From positions 1,036,572-1,100,571 of the forward strand of contig NZ_CP047046.1 in assembly GCF_030408435.1 (NCBI RefSeq): DNA of 64,000 bases. Reading direction: 5' to 3'. Each line of letters begins with the position of its first letter. Within the stretch, counting starts at the first letter, position 1. The translations under genes were made by a program, and so were the position numbers. Origin of the DNA: Corynebacterium auriscanis. GTDB taxonomy: Bacteria; Actinomycetota; Actinomycetes; Mycobacteriales; Mycobacteriaceae. The notes below the pieces were generated by a model. That model was not told the origin of the DNA and made no database searches. It saw nothing but the letters and a program-made list of their open reading frames with translations. Below, piece by piece: positions 33,794 to 46,204 of this stretch.

Positions 33794-36148
33794 CTACAGG
33801 AAATACCGTTCTGACCACGGCACATCGCGGTCGTGCACCACACTCAACCCCTGCGTTGCGCGCGTCATCGCAACATAAATGTCGTTTAAGCCCTGGGGGG
33901 AAGCGGAGGCGATGGACCCCGGCTCCACCAACACAACCTCGTCGAACTCCAGGCCCTTCGCCTCGGTGACGTCAACGGCGACGATGCGATGCCCCGACTC
34001 TGGAAGTTGGGCAGCGCCTTCTGCATCCATCTCTTCAAGAACGGTATTCACTGTGGCGCTGACCTCGGCGTCGTCCTTAGAAAAGATCACTCCCACCAAG
34101 CCATCGCCGGCAGCGGTGCGCGCTCCAGTGAGCGCCGCGCGCAGCTGGCCAAGGGGGAAGTGGCGGATACCAGTTCCGCTATCCCGCAGGGGTGTCGCGC
34201 CCACCTGGTCCGGTGCAATGCTAGGGAGCAACTCATTCGCCACCTCCGCAATGTCACGCGGGGTGCGGTAGTTCACGGTCAACTCGTGCAACTGCCAACG
34301 ATCGCCCACGAACGGTCTCAGCGTGGCTTCCCACGTATCCACCCCGCTGGGGTTCGACGTTTGTGCAGGATCCCCCACGATCGTCATCCACTTGTTCGGA
34401 CTGCGCCGGAAAATCATGCGCCACGCCATAGCTGATAATTCTTGGGCCTCATCCACGATGACGTGGCCGAAGGCCCAGCGTTGGTCCGCCGCTGCCCGTT
34501 GAGCGGTAGAGCGCAGATCCCGTTCCTGCTGGCGCTGCGCCAGCATCTCCGCATCCAGCACGTCATAGGCCATCAGGATCTCGGGCGCAAACCCATCATC
34601 CAGATCTTGCGAAGCCGAACCGGTCAAAATATCCAGGGCCTCCTGGGCCTCGGAAATCTTGTCCAGCCAAGCCTCGCGCTCGGCGGCCTCCCGCTCCTCA
34701 TCGTCGATCAACCCCAGCATATCGGCCAATTCATCCAACAGAGGAGCATCTGCATCGGTCCATACTGGCTGACCATCCGCCCCCAAGCGACGGCAACGAA
34801 GGCCGTCCAGGGTGGCGTCGTCATAATCAAAAGCGGCGACCTCCGGGTGGGCAAAAAGCTCGGCCAACACCTGGCCGGGAGTCAACATCGGCCACACATC
34901 GTCAATGATGTCCTGAAGGTGGGGATCCGCCGCCAGATCATCGTGCAGCTGAGCGCGATCGCCCGCGGACAACAAGTTGGCACCGCCTAGAGGATCGTCG
35001 CCAATTTTGCGCGCCAAGGTATCGGCGACCGCTCGCGTGAGGTGCTCGGCAAACAGCGCACGAGCCTTGTTGTGCGGGCGACGGGAACGGCGGGCCTTCG
35101 TGCGCGCAGCGCGGATCATCGCAGGCGTGAGCTGCAGCGGCACCCCGTCGTGGGTCAGCTCAATCGGTGCCTCCGGCACGGTCTGCCACGATTTCACCGC
35201 CTCGCGCAGAATCGTGACCATCTCGATGGAACCCTTGATTTCACGCGCCAGCAACGACCGCTCGGGCACCGTCTGCACCCCAGGCAGCAGCGAACCGGGA
35301 GTTGCCAAAACCACACCGGTCTCACCCAGCGAAGGCAGCACCTGCGAGATGTATTCCAAGAACCGCTTGTTTGGCCCGATGATCAGTACACCTGTGTGCC
35401 GCAGTTGCTCGCGCCATGTGTACAGCAGAAACGCTGCCCGGTGCAGAGCCACCGCAGTTTTTCCCGTCCCCGGCGCCCCTTGCACCACGGTCACCCCGCG
35501 ATGTTCCGAACGGATGATCCGGTCTTGCTCCCCAGCAATCGTTTCCACGATATCCCGCATGTGCTGGGTGCGGGCCCGGTTGACCGCGTGAAGTAGCGCT
35601 TTTTCGGTCGTCACCCCTCCTGTATCGACGCCCACAAGGCCCGTGGCCTCACCATCCCCAGGCGCAGACAGCACCTCGTCGGCAACAGTGGTGATTGTTC
35701 GCCCGCGCGTGGTGATATGCCGACGAACCTGCACGCCATCGGGGTGCAGGGTGGTGGCTAGGTAAAAAGGGCGGGCCATTGGCGCGCGCCAGTCCATGAG
35801 CAAGGTGCGCATCGCCGCATCGGAATCGTGGATGCCGATGCGGCCGATGTACCTGCGGTCCACACCCGTGCGCCCTGGCACGGGATTCTCAGGATCCGGA
35901 TCAGTCACATCGATGCGACCGAACATCAGGCCGATCTCCGCCGCCGACAGTTCGTCAAGGCGTTGATCGATATCCCTGGCCTCGCGGTCACGCATCATCA
36001 GACCTTGGGGATCATCGATATCTGCCTCGAGGCGGACTGCCTTGAGCTTGCTTTCCAACCGGGCGCGACTGGAATCGACCTTGCCAAGCAGAAAGTCGAG
36101 GTAAGCCTGCTCTGCAGCTACCTCGACCGAGTTATGTGAATCTGGCAA
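33794..36148 (-). CDS. HelD/HelR-type superfamily 1 helicase
   Basis: 784 residues. A UvrD-like ATPase with an N-terminal coiled coil (about residues 1-90, charged heptads). Motifs are Walker A QGAPGTGKTAVAL, VIVDEAQELS, GDPAQTSNPSGVDTWE, NYRTPRDIAEVANELL, TEAKGLEFDEVVLVEP and YVAMTRATQGLSVV. The N-terminal coiled coil, the region DWRAPMARPFY and the long insertion between helicase halves match the HelD family, which binds RNA polymerase and removes stalled complexes from DNA. Actinobacterial HelR members can protect RNA polymerase from rifamycins. It is not a DNA-repair helicase as older annotations say. The DoxX gene ends 3 bases upstream, so the two form an operon. Confidence 0.85.
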   Translation of the reverse strand: MPDSHNSVEVAAEQAYLDFLLGKVDSSRARLESKLKAVRLEADIDDPQGLMMRDREARDIDQRLDELSAAEIGLMFGRIDVTDPDPENPVPGRTGVDRRYIGRIGIHDSDAAMRTLLMDWRAPMARPFYLATTLHPDGVQVRRHITTRGRTITTVADEVLSAPGDGEATGLVGVDTGGVTTEKALLHAVNRARTQHMRDIVETIAGEQDRIIRSEHRGVTVVQGAPGTGKTAVALHRAAFLLYTWREQLRHTGVLIIGPNKRFLEYISQVLPSLGETGVVLATPGSLLPGVQTVPERSLLAREIKGSIEMVTILREAVKSWQTVPEAPIELTHDGVPLQLTPAMIRAARTKARRSRRPHNKARALFAEHLTRAVADTLARKIGDDPLGGANLLSAGDRAQLHDDLAADPHLQDIIDDVWPMLTPGQVLAELFAHPEVAAFDYDDATLDGLRCRRLGADGQPVWTDADAPLLDELADMLGLIDDEEREAAEREAWLDKISEAQEALDILTGSASQDLDDGFAPEILMAYDVLDAEMLAQRQQERDLRSTAQRAAADQRWAFGHVIVDEAQELSAMAWRMIFRRSPNKWMTIVGDPAQTSNPSGVDTWEATLRPFVGDRWQLHELTVNYRTPRDIAEVANELLPSIAPDQVGATPLRDSGTGIRHFPLGQLRAALTGARTAAGDGLVGVIFSKDDAEVSATVNTVLEEMDAEGAAQLPESGHRIVAVDVTEAKGLEFDEVVLVEPGSIASASPQGLNDIYVAMTRATQGLSVVHDRDVPWSERYFL

Positions 36149-36151
36149 AGT

Positions 36152-36919
36152 TTAGAACTTCTTGGCGGACTTCTTTGCCTTCTTCTGGGCCTTCTTCGCA
36201 GCCTTTTTGGCTTCCTTGCTCTGCTTTGCGGAAAAGTCAGAAGCGAACTCAACAGCCTGATCGCGGTAGTTCAGGGCGTTGTCCTTCAGGTCGTTCGCGG
36301 TGCTCTTCCAGTCATCGGAGTGTTCGTCAACGTATTCGCTCACGGCCTCAGAAACCTGTCCTGCCACGTCCTTGGTCTTCTCGAACAAGTTCTGAGCCTG
36401 ATCGGAAGCGGTGGCAGCGAACTGCTTGCCCTGATCCTGGGCGTTGGCGATCATCTTTTCCTGCTCGGACTTGCCCGGCATCGCTTTCTGTACGCGCCAA
36501 GCCAAACCTGGCTTACCGGCGGTGTCCGCGCTGGTGATGAACAGGCCACCCAGTAGTGCGGCATCAGTCAGCAGGCCACGCTTCTTGCTTTCCTTATCGG
36601 AGGAATTCTGAGCAGACCAGAATGCATGACGGTGCAACGTGGTGGGGACCTGGATGGCCGCTAGGGTGGTGGCTGCCAGGCGAGGAGCCTTACCGGTAGC
36701 CAGGGCTGCAGATGCCAGAACTTTGGCCCCACCGAGGATGCGCGCGTTGGTTTCAGCATCCCTTGGGATGTACATGGAAATGTTCGGAGGAAGAACTGCG
36801 CGCAGCTGACCGGAAATCGCGGCCGCTTCCTCGGAGTACTTCTTCGAGTCCTTCACCATCTGCGCGCCATCAACGGCGAAGGCAGACGCGAGCAGCGGAC
36901 GTGCGAGAGTGCGGATCAT
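36152..36919 (-). CDS. DoxX family membrane protein
   Basis: 255 residues from ATG 36919 (MIRTLARPLLASAFAVDG), behind GGAGAG. The N-terminal half has four hydrophobic segments of the DoxX fold (LARPLLASAFAVDGAQM; GGAKVLASAALATG). The C-terminal about 110 residues are hydrophilic, helical and end in a strongly basic tail of repeated KKAKK, which is unusual and suggests interaction with nucleic acid or acidic membrane lipid. DoxX proteins act in membrane redox or lipid pathways; the role here is unknown. The stop lies 3 bases from the helD start. Confidence 0.72.
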   Translation of the reverse strand: MIRTLARPLLASAFAVDGAQMVKDSKKYSEEAAAISGQLRAVLPPNISMYIPRDAETNARILGGAKVLASAALATGKAPRLAATTLAAIQVPTTLHRHAFWSAQNSSDKESKKRGLLTDAALLGGLFITSADTAGKPGLAWRVQKAMPGKSEQEKMIANAQDQGKQFAATASDQAQNLFEKTKDVAGQVSEAVSEYVDEHSDDWKSTANDLKDNALNYRDQAVEFASDFSAKQSKEAKKAAKKAQKKAKKSAKKF

Positions 36920-37054
36920 TTTTTTTAGATCTCTCCTTGAATACATTTAGTGGTGTTAATGGATCACAGTTTAGCGAAAGTGACAGACACGCGTTAGGGG
37001 AACAGGTAGGTCCGACTGGAAAACGCCAGCTCAACTGACCCCCGAGCCCGCCGA

Positions 37055-37765
37055 TTACCAACCGCGAGCGCGCCACTCATCGACCTTGGGCTTTTCTTCA
37101 CCCACTGTGGTGGAATCGCCGTGACCGGGGTAGATGATCGTGTTGGCGGACAGCGAGAAAATCCTCGAGTTCACATCGTCCAGCAGTTGCTGAAAGTCTT
37201 CCTCGTTGGAGGTTTTACCCACCCCACCAGGGAAAACGCTGTCACCTACCCACGCACATGGGGAGGACGATGCGGCGTCGGGTAAAGAACCCAGAACGGC
37301 CAGGCCGCCCGGGGTGTGGCCGCGGAGCTCAACGACCTGCAACCCCAAACTGTTCAACGCACCGGAGGCTAACCGCAGGTTTTCCGCCACCCCGTCGTCG
37401 GTGCCATAAGTTTCATCGGCTGGCGCGGGAATCGCCTCGGCATCCTTGCGCGGTGCGTGATGACGTGCTCCGGTCGCTGCGAGCACTTCGGTCAGCGCGC
37501 GGGTGTGGTCGGCATGTTGGTGGGTGGTGAGGACATCTTTAATCTCGACGCCCAGCTCATCCGCAATCGCCAACAAATGGGCCGCATCATCAGCAGCATC
37601 GATTAGCAGTGCTTGGCCATCGCGGGCAATGAACCAGCAGTTGTTGTCCATCGACCCGACGGTCGTGTGTACAACGGTGAAATCGGTTCCCTCCACCACC
37701 TCAGTATCACGAGGTTCGGTCAGAGCGCCGAAATGGGTAACGTGGTTCAGTGTTGGTTTAGTCAT
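37055..37765 (-). CDS. Metallo-beta-lactamase-fold hydrolase (glyoxalase II-like)
   Basis: 236 residues from ATG 37765 ([13 protein letters not shown]). The metal-binding motif is THQHADH near residues 85-91, with later ligands [16 protein letters not shown] and YPGHGDSTT. This is the hydroxyacylglutathione-hydrolase-like group of the MBL fold; actinobacteria use other thiols such as mycothiol, so the substrate is uncertain. It lies divergent from uvrA, as Rv1637c does from uvrA in M. tuberculosis. Confidence 0.85.
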   Translation of the reverse strand: MTKPTLNHVTHFGALTEPRDTEVVEGTDFTVVHTTVGSMDNNCWFIARDGQALLIDAADDAAHLLAIADELGVEIKDVLTTHQHADHTRALTEVLAATGARHHAPRKDAEAIPAPADETYGTDDGVAENLRLASGALNSLGLQVVELRGHTPGGLAVLGSLPDAASSSPCAWVGDSVFPGGVGKTSNEEDFQQLLDDVNSRIFSLSANTIIYPGHGDSTTVGEEKPKVDEWRARGW

Positions 37766-37814
37766 AGCCCCCACCGTAGCGAAGAGTGCGCAACCCGGGG
37801 GACGTGGCGTAAAA

Positions 37815-37845
37815 TTCGAATGTATCGTCGAAAATGTATCATCGA
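37815..37845 (+). promoter_or_regulatory. Possible LexA-type operator and 14-base repeat before uvrA
   Basis: TCGAATGTATCGTCGA (37816-37831) has TCGA ends and resembles the actinobacterial SOS box TCGAACATNTGTTCGA at 11 of 15 defined positions. AATGTATCRTCGA is repeated at 37819 and 37833. Upstream of uvrA, an SOS gene in many bacteria. Weak match, so tentative. Confidence 0.35.
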
Positions 37846-37886
37846 CAATGGCAGATTCCGTCGTTGTTACCAGGAGGGCTCACATA

Positions 37887-40733
<2,847 letters not shown>

Positions 40734-41069
40734 AGGGACTGGGCCTCAAATTTCCCGCGCCTTTTCCCTTCGCGATTTGGTGGACAGGCGAAATGTTGTT
40801 ACACTGTTCATCACTACCGTCTGAAAAACGCTGGTGTGCACAACAGGTGCACATTAGTGTCAGCAGACTGCAAGTGGAGTTTCCCTCCCACCTAGCGACC
40901 GTCTTTGGATTGGGCGCGGGTTCAAATGAGTCACCTTGTGTGGACCAGCGGGGCGTCGGTTAAAAAACGACGTGCTACCCACAGCTAGCGTGACCGTTTA
41001 TTGGGGGATAGGGGAACCTCGCGTGCAGCATCGGTACAAGACTTTAACCACTGCTACTGAGGAGTTCAC
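40734..41069 (+). other. infC leader region
   Basis: 336 bases between uvrA and infC. The promoter is at 40777-40805; the remaining about 260 bases are a long untranslated leader with several short inverted repeats, for example CTGGTGTGCAC/GTGCACATTAG. Leaders of this operon are autoregulated in other bacteria. No confident riboswitch was assigned. Confidence 0.45.
40777..40805 (+). promoter_or_regulatory. Promoter of infC-rpmI-rplT
   Basis: TTGGTG (40777-40782) and TACACT (40800-40805) with 17 bases between, in the gap after uvrA. Confidence 0.55.
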
Positions 41070-41591
<522 letters not shown>

Positions 41592-41621
41592 AGCCAAAAT
41601 ACTAACTAGAGGAGCTCTCTC

Positions 41622-41816
41622 ATGAAGCAGAAGACTCACAAGGGTGCTGCCAAGCGCATCAAGATCACCGGTTCCGGCAAGCTGCGCCGCGAGCAGGCCA
41701 ACCGTCGCCACCTGCTGGAGGGCAAGCCTTCCCGTCGCACCCGCCGCCTGAAGGGCACCGAGGACGTTTCCCCCGCTGATACCAAGCGCATGAAGCGACT
41801 GCTAGGCAAGGCATAA
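41622..41816 (+). CDS. rpmI: 50S ribosomal protein L35
   Basis: 64 residues, very basic, with the family start [23 protein letters not shown] 41622 is behind GAGGAG and 30 bases after infC. Component of the large ribosomal subunit; second gene of the infC operon. Confidence 0.96.
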   Translation: MKQKTHKGAAKRIKITGSGKLRREQANRRHLLEGKPSRRTRRLKGTEDVSPADTKRMKRLLGKA

Positions 41817-41902
41817 GGTTTTCCGTCGTTCGGATAACTACTTCAGCCTTTCCTACCTTTTACAACTCATAACACCCAAAACTAAGTAAAGGACGTATCA
41901 CC

Positions 41903-42286
41903 GTGGCACGTGTCAAGCGCTCTGTGAACGCAAAGAAGAAGCGTCGCGAAGTACTCAATTCCGCCAAGGGCTACCGTGGTCAGCGCTCCCGCCTGTACCG
42001 CAAGGCCAAGGAGCAGATGCTCCACTCCAAGACTTACGAGTTCCGCGATCGCCGCGCTCGTAAGGGTGATTTCCGTAAGCTGTGGATCCAGCGCATCAAC
42101 GCTGCCGCCCGCATGAACGACATCACCTACAACCGTCTGATCCAGGGGCTGCGTCTGGCTGAGATCGAGGTTGACCGCAAGATGCTGGCTGAGCTGGCTG
42201 TTAACGACTTCGACGCTTTCTCCACCCTGTGCGAGGCTGCCAAGGCCGCTTTGCCAGAGGACGTGAACGCACCAGCTGCTTCCTAG
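41903..42286 (+). CDS. rplT: 50S ribosomal protein L20
   Basis: 127 residues from GTG 41903 ([21 protein letters not shown]), behind AAAGGACG. L20 binds 23S rRNA early in assembly and in some bacteria represses this operon. Family motif [23 protein letters not shown] is present. Third gene of the operon, followed by a strong terminator. Confidence 0.96.
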   Translation: MARVKRSVNAKKKRREVLNSAKGYRGQRSRLYRKAKEQMLHSKTYEFRDRRARKGDFRKLWIQRINAAARMNDITYNRLIQGLRLAEIEVDRKMLAELAVNDFDAFSTLCEAAKAALPEDVNAPAAS

Positions 42287-42364
42287 TCAGCACCCTAGAT
42301 TCTCATCCTAGAGTCTTAGGGCAAACTTCACTGACTTAGCTCGTCGCGCCTTATATCGAGCATC

Positions 42365-42402
42365 CAACACCTGATCCCGCCGCGGTGGGGTCGGGTGTTT
42401 TT
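42365..42402 (+). terminator. Terminator of infC-rpmI-rplT
   Basis: AACACCTGATCCCGCC and GGTGGGGTCGGGTGTT form an imperfect 15-16-base stem, followed by TTTTTT. Confidence 0.75.
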
Positions 42403-42416
42403 TCGTGCCCTGTGCC

Positions 42417-42572
42417 TGGGTTAACGGGTAGGGGCTGGGGAAAGGGGTAGGGCCGGGGAAGGGGCAGGGTCGGGAAAAGGGTGGCTGGGCTGGGGAAAGG
42501 GGGCTGGGGAAAGGGCGCTGGGTTATCAGGCTGGCCCGGGTTAACGGGCAGGGCCGGGGAAACGGGTAACGT
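42417..42572 (+). repeat. G-rich degenerate repeat tract
   Basis: About 150 bases of GGGG/GGG runs in units such as GCTGGGGAAAGGG, repeated roughly ten times with changes, bracketed by two GGTTAACGGG copies. The runs could form G-quadruplexes on the plus strand. No gene seen. Confidence 0.65.
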
Positions 42573-42633
42573 TGAAAATCAGGCGCCAACTATCATCGGC
42601 AAGCACACGCGAACGGAAGAGTAGGAGACGATT

Positions 42634-43110
42634 GTGAGCCACCCATTTAATGGTGAACCTACGCCTAATTATTCTGGCGATTCTAATCCCTACCGGGCAC
42701 ATTCCCACTCCGGGATGCCCACGCATCCTCATTCCGGGATGCTCGAATACAGTAGCCCGGATCTGTATCGGACGGGCGGTGTTACGCCTGCTTCTCATTT
42801 CGGCACTGGTTATGGTTACGGGGTCCCGAGCCAGGTGCCGCCTGGCTATAACCAGAAAAACTGGGTCGTGGCCCTGTTGCTCGCATTTTTCCTTGGCTCG
42901 TTCGGTGCACACAATTTCTACCTAGGCCGTACTGGTCGGGGGTCCATCCAGCTTGCGATGACCTTACTCTCGTGGCTCACCGTAATTATTTTGATTGGGT
43001 TCGTAGGATTGGCCATCGTTGGAATCTGGGTCTTCGTGGACTTCTTATTGATCTTGACGGGTAGCGGCGGGTATGACCGCGATTCAAACGGGTTTCCCTT
43101 GGAACGCTAG
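42634..43110 (+). CDS. TM2 domain membrane protein
   Basis: 158 residues from GTG 42634, with AGGAGA upstream. The N-terminal about 75 residues are hydrophilic and rich in Pro, His, Ser and Tyr. Then a TM2 domain: NWVVALLLAFFLGSFGAHNFYLGR, a short turn and a second hairpin (VIILIGFVGLAIVGIWVFVDFLLIL) with an Asp inside, characteristic of the family. Function is unknown; the domain is thought to act as a small membrane module. It ends 45 bases before trmH. Confidence 0.82.
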   Translation: MSHPFNGEPTPNYSGDSNPYRAHSHSGMPTHPHSGMLEYSSPDLYRTGGVTPASHFGTGYGYGVPSQVPPGYNQKNWVVALLLAFFLGSFGAHNFYLGRTGRGSIQLAMTLLSWLTVIILIGFVGLAIVGIWVFVDFLLILTGSGGYDRDSNGFPLER

Positions 43111-43155
43111 TCCCGCGTCGCTGTCCGTCTCCGTACCCTCGGTACAGTTAGAGTT

Positions 43156-44010
43156 ATGTCTGAGCAGGAGATCTTTACCGAACGCACCCCACGAATTGTT
43201 GCCGCGGCGAAATTGCACCGCGCCGCCGCGCGCCGGAAGGCTGGTCGATTCTTGGCCGAGGGAGAAAATGCTGTCACGTCGGCCCTCCAACACGGTTCGG
43301 TCATTGAAGTCTTTGTTACTGAGTCTGCTGCTCAACGCTTTTCTTCTTTGCTCGACGCCACCCCCTCCGCGCCTATTAATTTCATTTCACCCCGCGCGGC
43401 CGACCACCTCGCGGAAACCGTCACGTCCACGGGTTTGTTCGCGCTGTGTAACTCTCAACTCGCGGACTTGGATGCGGTACTGGCTTCCGCGAAAAATAAC
43501 TTGCCGTTGATCTCGGTTCCCGTGGAAACCGCTGAACCGGGCAATGCCGGCACCATCATCCGTGTCTCCGATGCGCTGGGCGCCGCTGGCGTGATTTTCG
43601 CGGGGCAGTCAGTCGATCCTCAAGGCGGGAAAGCGGTTCGGGCTTCTGCGGGTAGTCTTTTCCACCTGCCCGTGGCCCGCGAAGCAGGTGTGGCCGAAGT
43701 GATCGATCGGCTTCACGAGGACGGCTTCACTGTCATGGCCACGGCAATGGATGGTGACGTTTCTTTGGATGAGGCCGTGGCGGCTGATCCTGGGGAGCAG
43801 CCCATTCTGGCGCAACCCACCGCGTGGCTCTTTGGCAACGAGGCCCATGGGCTGGGTCATTGGCAGGATTTGGCCGACTTGCGGGTCAGCATCCCAATGC
43901 GAGGCCGCGCCGAGTCTATGAACTTGGCCACAGCAGCATCAATTTGCCTCTACGAGTCCGCTACAGCGTTAGCGCGACTTAGTGGCGAGAGTCGCGCGCA
44001 CGGTTCATAA
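43156..44010 (+). CDS. TrmH/SpoU family RNA 2'-O-methyltransferase
   Basis: 284 residues. An N-terminal RNA-binding domain (KAGRFLAEGENAVTSAL) is followed by a SPOUT knot: PGNAGTIIRVSDALGAAG (motif 1), WLFGNEAHGL (motif 2) and IPMRGRAESMNLATAASICLYESA (motif 3). It uses S-adenosylmethionine to methylate rRNA or tRNA; the exact target is unknown. It matches tsnR in the mycobacterial order rplT-tsnR-pheS. The last about 16 codons (TALARLSGESRAHGS) lie beyond the direct repeat at 43937-43962 and come from the inserted region; the second copy at 47353 would have ended the protein directly after ICLYESA. Confidence 0.88.
   Translation: MSEQEIFTERTPRIVAAAKLHRAAARRKAGRFLAEGENAVTSALQHGSVIEVFVTESAAQRFSSLLDATPSAPINFISPRAADHLAETVTSTGLFALCNSQLADLDAVLASAKNNLPLISVPVETAEPGNAGTIIRVSDALGAAGVIFAGQSVDPQGGKAVRASAGSLFHLPVAREAGVAEVIDRLHEDGFTVMATAMDGDVSLDEAVAADPGEQPILAQPTAWLFGNEAHGLGHWQDLADLRVSIPMRGRAESMNLATAASICLYESATALARLSGESRAHGS
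43937..43962 (+). repeat. Left 26-base direct repeat (trmH 3' end)
   Basis: CATCAATTTGCCTCTACGAG plus TCCGCT, identical to 47353-47378. It lies within trmH motif 3 and marks the left border of the repeat-rich insert. Confidence 0.8.
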
Positions 44011-44075
44011 TTGACGCGAAGTTTCTACCCGGTAGCTCTTAATCAGAGAAAGGCGTTGCAGCCTTGGGTGCAATT

Positions 44076-44104
44076 AAAACCCTCATCGCTAAGCGCAGGG
44101 TTTT
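44076..44104 (+). terminator. Hairpin after trmH
   Basis: AAAACCCT (44076-44083) and AGGGTTTT (44097-44104), 13-base loop. Ends in TTTT and can act in both directions. Confidence 0.55.
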
Positions 44105-44152
44105 AGCAACGATCGTCACCCCAATGGGCCGGAGCCTGGACCGTACACGGTT

Positions 44153-44392
44153 TTGGTAGTTGATGATTCCACAGCCCAGGTCATGGCCATGTCCAGTGGA
44201 TCTCCAGGTCCTCCAAAGGCTAAAACGGTGAGCTTCATTATCGCGCTCCACGATTCGTGGACAGCGAAGGCGGGCCAGCACGTGACGATAAGTATCAACG
44301 CGCAACAAGCGTGGTGGCCTAGTGATACCGGCCTGCCGATAGGGGCCATGCGTGCGAATCAACAGACCATGCAGGAAATGCTTGTTGAATAG
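44153..44392 (+). CDS. Hypothetical protein, possible C-terminal remnant
   Basis: 79 residues from TTG 44153; the frame is open from about 44093, so about 20 residues more (NDRHPNGPEPGPYTVL) could belong to a larger lost gene. No ribosome binding site supports the TTG. Sequence such as VSFIIALHDSWTAKAGQHVT is not recognised, and there is no signal peptide. Composition looks coding (few rare codons), but it is inside the insert and may be debris. Confidence 0.3.
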   Translation: MVVDDSTAQVMAMSSGSPGPPKAKTVSFIIALHDSWTAKAGQHVTISINAQQAWWPSDTGLPIGAMRANQQTMQEMLVE

Positions 44393-44461
44393 TGTTAGCG
44401 AGTGTTGAGAATACTTCGCTCGGGGTCAAGGTTCTGTACAGCAGGCGCAGCTCGGGGGGGC

Positions 44462-44700
44462 AGGTGGCTCGCGCGCTGGGTTTCGTGCCGGCCCGCGCGC
44501 TGGGCCTCGTGCTGGTGTTCCCGCGTTGGGTTTCGTGTGGGGTGGTGGGTGCAGGTGGGTCGCGTGCCAGTGTTCGCTCGCTGGGCCTCGTGCCGGTGTT
44601 CCCGCGTTGGGCCGCGTGCCAGTGTTTTCGCGCTGGGCCGCGTGTCGGTGTTCTTGCGTTGAGCAATGAATGTGCAGCAGAAGTCGCACAAAAACGCGTG
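44462..44700. repeat. Minisatellite array, left part
   Basis: About 27-base units of the type GCGCTGGGCCTCGTGCCGG plus TGTTCCC, eight or so copies, ending in the half-palindrome ATGTGCAGCAGAAGTC (near 44670). The IS30 element separates it from the main array at 46205-47320, so it is the left portion of one interrupted array. Confidence 0.7.
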
Positions 44701-44706
44701 GAAGGG

Positions 44707-46167
44707 TCAGGCGGTGAATGCAACATCTTCGGATGGGTCGAGGTTAAAGAATACTTCCCTCGGGGTCAGCCCATCTAGCACCACCCGTGGAGTGTCGTTG
44801 ATGAGGTCTTCATATTCCTGGAGTTGCTCATGGGTCACCGTGGCAAGATCGGTGCCTTTCGGAATGAATCGGCGTAGCTCGGCATTAATATTCTCGTTAC
44901 TCGGCCGCTGCCATGGGGAGTGCGGATCGCAGAAGTAGAGCTTCAACCCCTCAAAATGCTCGGCCAGCTGACCACTGACAGCCATTTCCGCGCCCTGATC
45001 CCAGGTCAGGGTCTGGACGCGACGGTCTGGGGCGATAGCCATCTGGTTGATCTGCCCGAGCATGTCTTTCAACGCGGTGACCACGGTCTGGGACGTGTGA
45101 TCGGTGGTTAACAACCTGGCCATGAACAACCGGCTATGCCGTTCTATCAAGGTGATGATCGCGTGCTTTCCACCCTGAGCGCCTCACACGAGGTCACCTT
45201 CCCAATGTCCTGGCACCGCCCGGTCAGCAGCGTGTGGTGGGCGGGTGGAGTATTGTCGCGCCATGAACCCATGGTTTCGCCCCACGTCCGCGAGTCGGTA
45301 GCTTCGAGCGGGGTCGTCGTCCTGTGCGACCTGATCGAAAGGGCGTAGTCGACGGTTAACTCATGGCGTAGCCCACCAGCTGCTTGGACGTAGAGGGCTT
45401 GGTACATCGTTTCGTGTGACAAGGTCAACTCCTGATGAATGCCGGATAAACGTTTCAGCCTAGCTACGATACGTTTCGGTGAGACCTGCCGGTTCAAGCA
45501 GTCGAATGACGATACGTCGTAACGTGGTATGAGCATCAAGTTTTCGCGGTTTCGGGCGTTTGGCTGCATCGATGCTGCGTTGCTGGGCTATCAGTGGGTG
45601 ATACACCCCGTCGATACTGTTGCGGGTTACCTCGCGGCTGATCACGCTGGGATGCCTGCCGAGTTGTCGGGCGGTGCGGCGGATGGAATAACTCTGATCT
45701 AGGCAAAACTTGATGTAGACCCTGTCGAACGCGGTTAAGCGCATACCCCGGCCGACTTTGACTGTCGCTGGCTGATAATTCACCACCACGGGGTCTACTG
45801 ACAACACAATGGGTTGATCACGGTTACTTGTCGACGATACCGACGGGCGGGACACAGGCATGACAGAATTATGTACCCACCGGTACACGGTAACTGGGTG
45901 GACACCAGTTCTGGCGGCAATATCGTGATCACTTCGCCCAGCACATGCTAAGAACATGACCATCATCTGGGTGGTTGTCTTGTGGGTGGCAAGACCACCA
46001 CCACGTCCCCGCGCAAGGCGCGCACCTTGGCTTGTGATGTAGTCCCGCAACGCACGGTCGGTACAGCCGGTGGCTTGGGCTGCGTGCAGTGCGCTGTAGC
46101 GGTGGTTGGCGATCAGGTCGAAAGCAGCAACAACAGCAGGATCGGGAGTGTAGGACATCATCAACAC
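44707..46167 (-). pseudogene. IS30-family transposase, broken
   Basis: Three overlapping frames make up one IS30 transposase: 46167-45460 (helix-turn-helix regions, GRHPSVISREVTRN), 45569-45147 (LSHETMYQALYVQAAGGLRHEL) and 45150-44707 (LTWDQGAEMAV, PHSPWQRPSNENINAELRRFIPKG). The first DDE aspartate (PGHWEGDL) is found near 45200 in a shifted frame followed by a stop, so there are at least two frameshifts plus a stop. The second Asp (WDQG) and Glu (NENIN) are intact in the last fragment. Not functional by itself. Confidence 0.82.
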
Positions 46168-46198
46168 CTCATGAACAAATCAGGGTGTTGCATTCACC
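44713..46198. mobile_element. IS30-family insertion sequence, degenerate
   Basis: About 1.49 kb with terminal inverted repeats GGTGAATGCAACATC (44713-44727) and GGTGTTGCATTCACC (46184-46198), 14 of 15 pairing. The transposase ends inside the left repeat. It sits in the palindrome loop of the minisatellite, splitting a unit. Confidence 0.75.
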
Positions 46199-46204
46199 AC
46201 TAGA

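Noticed and set aside
37503-37886. N-terminal extension of uvrA to 37503.
   Set aside because: Overlaps the MBL gene on the other strand; GTG 37887 has a strong ribosome binding site and matches the family start.
44116-44349. A 77-codon minus-strand frame in the insert.
   Set aside because: The plus-strand frame over the same stretch is longer and more coding-like; neither has strong support.
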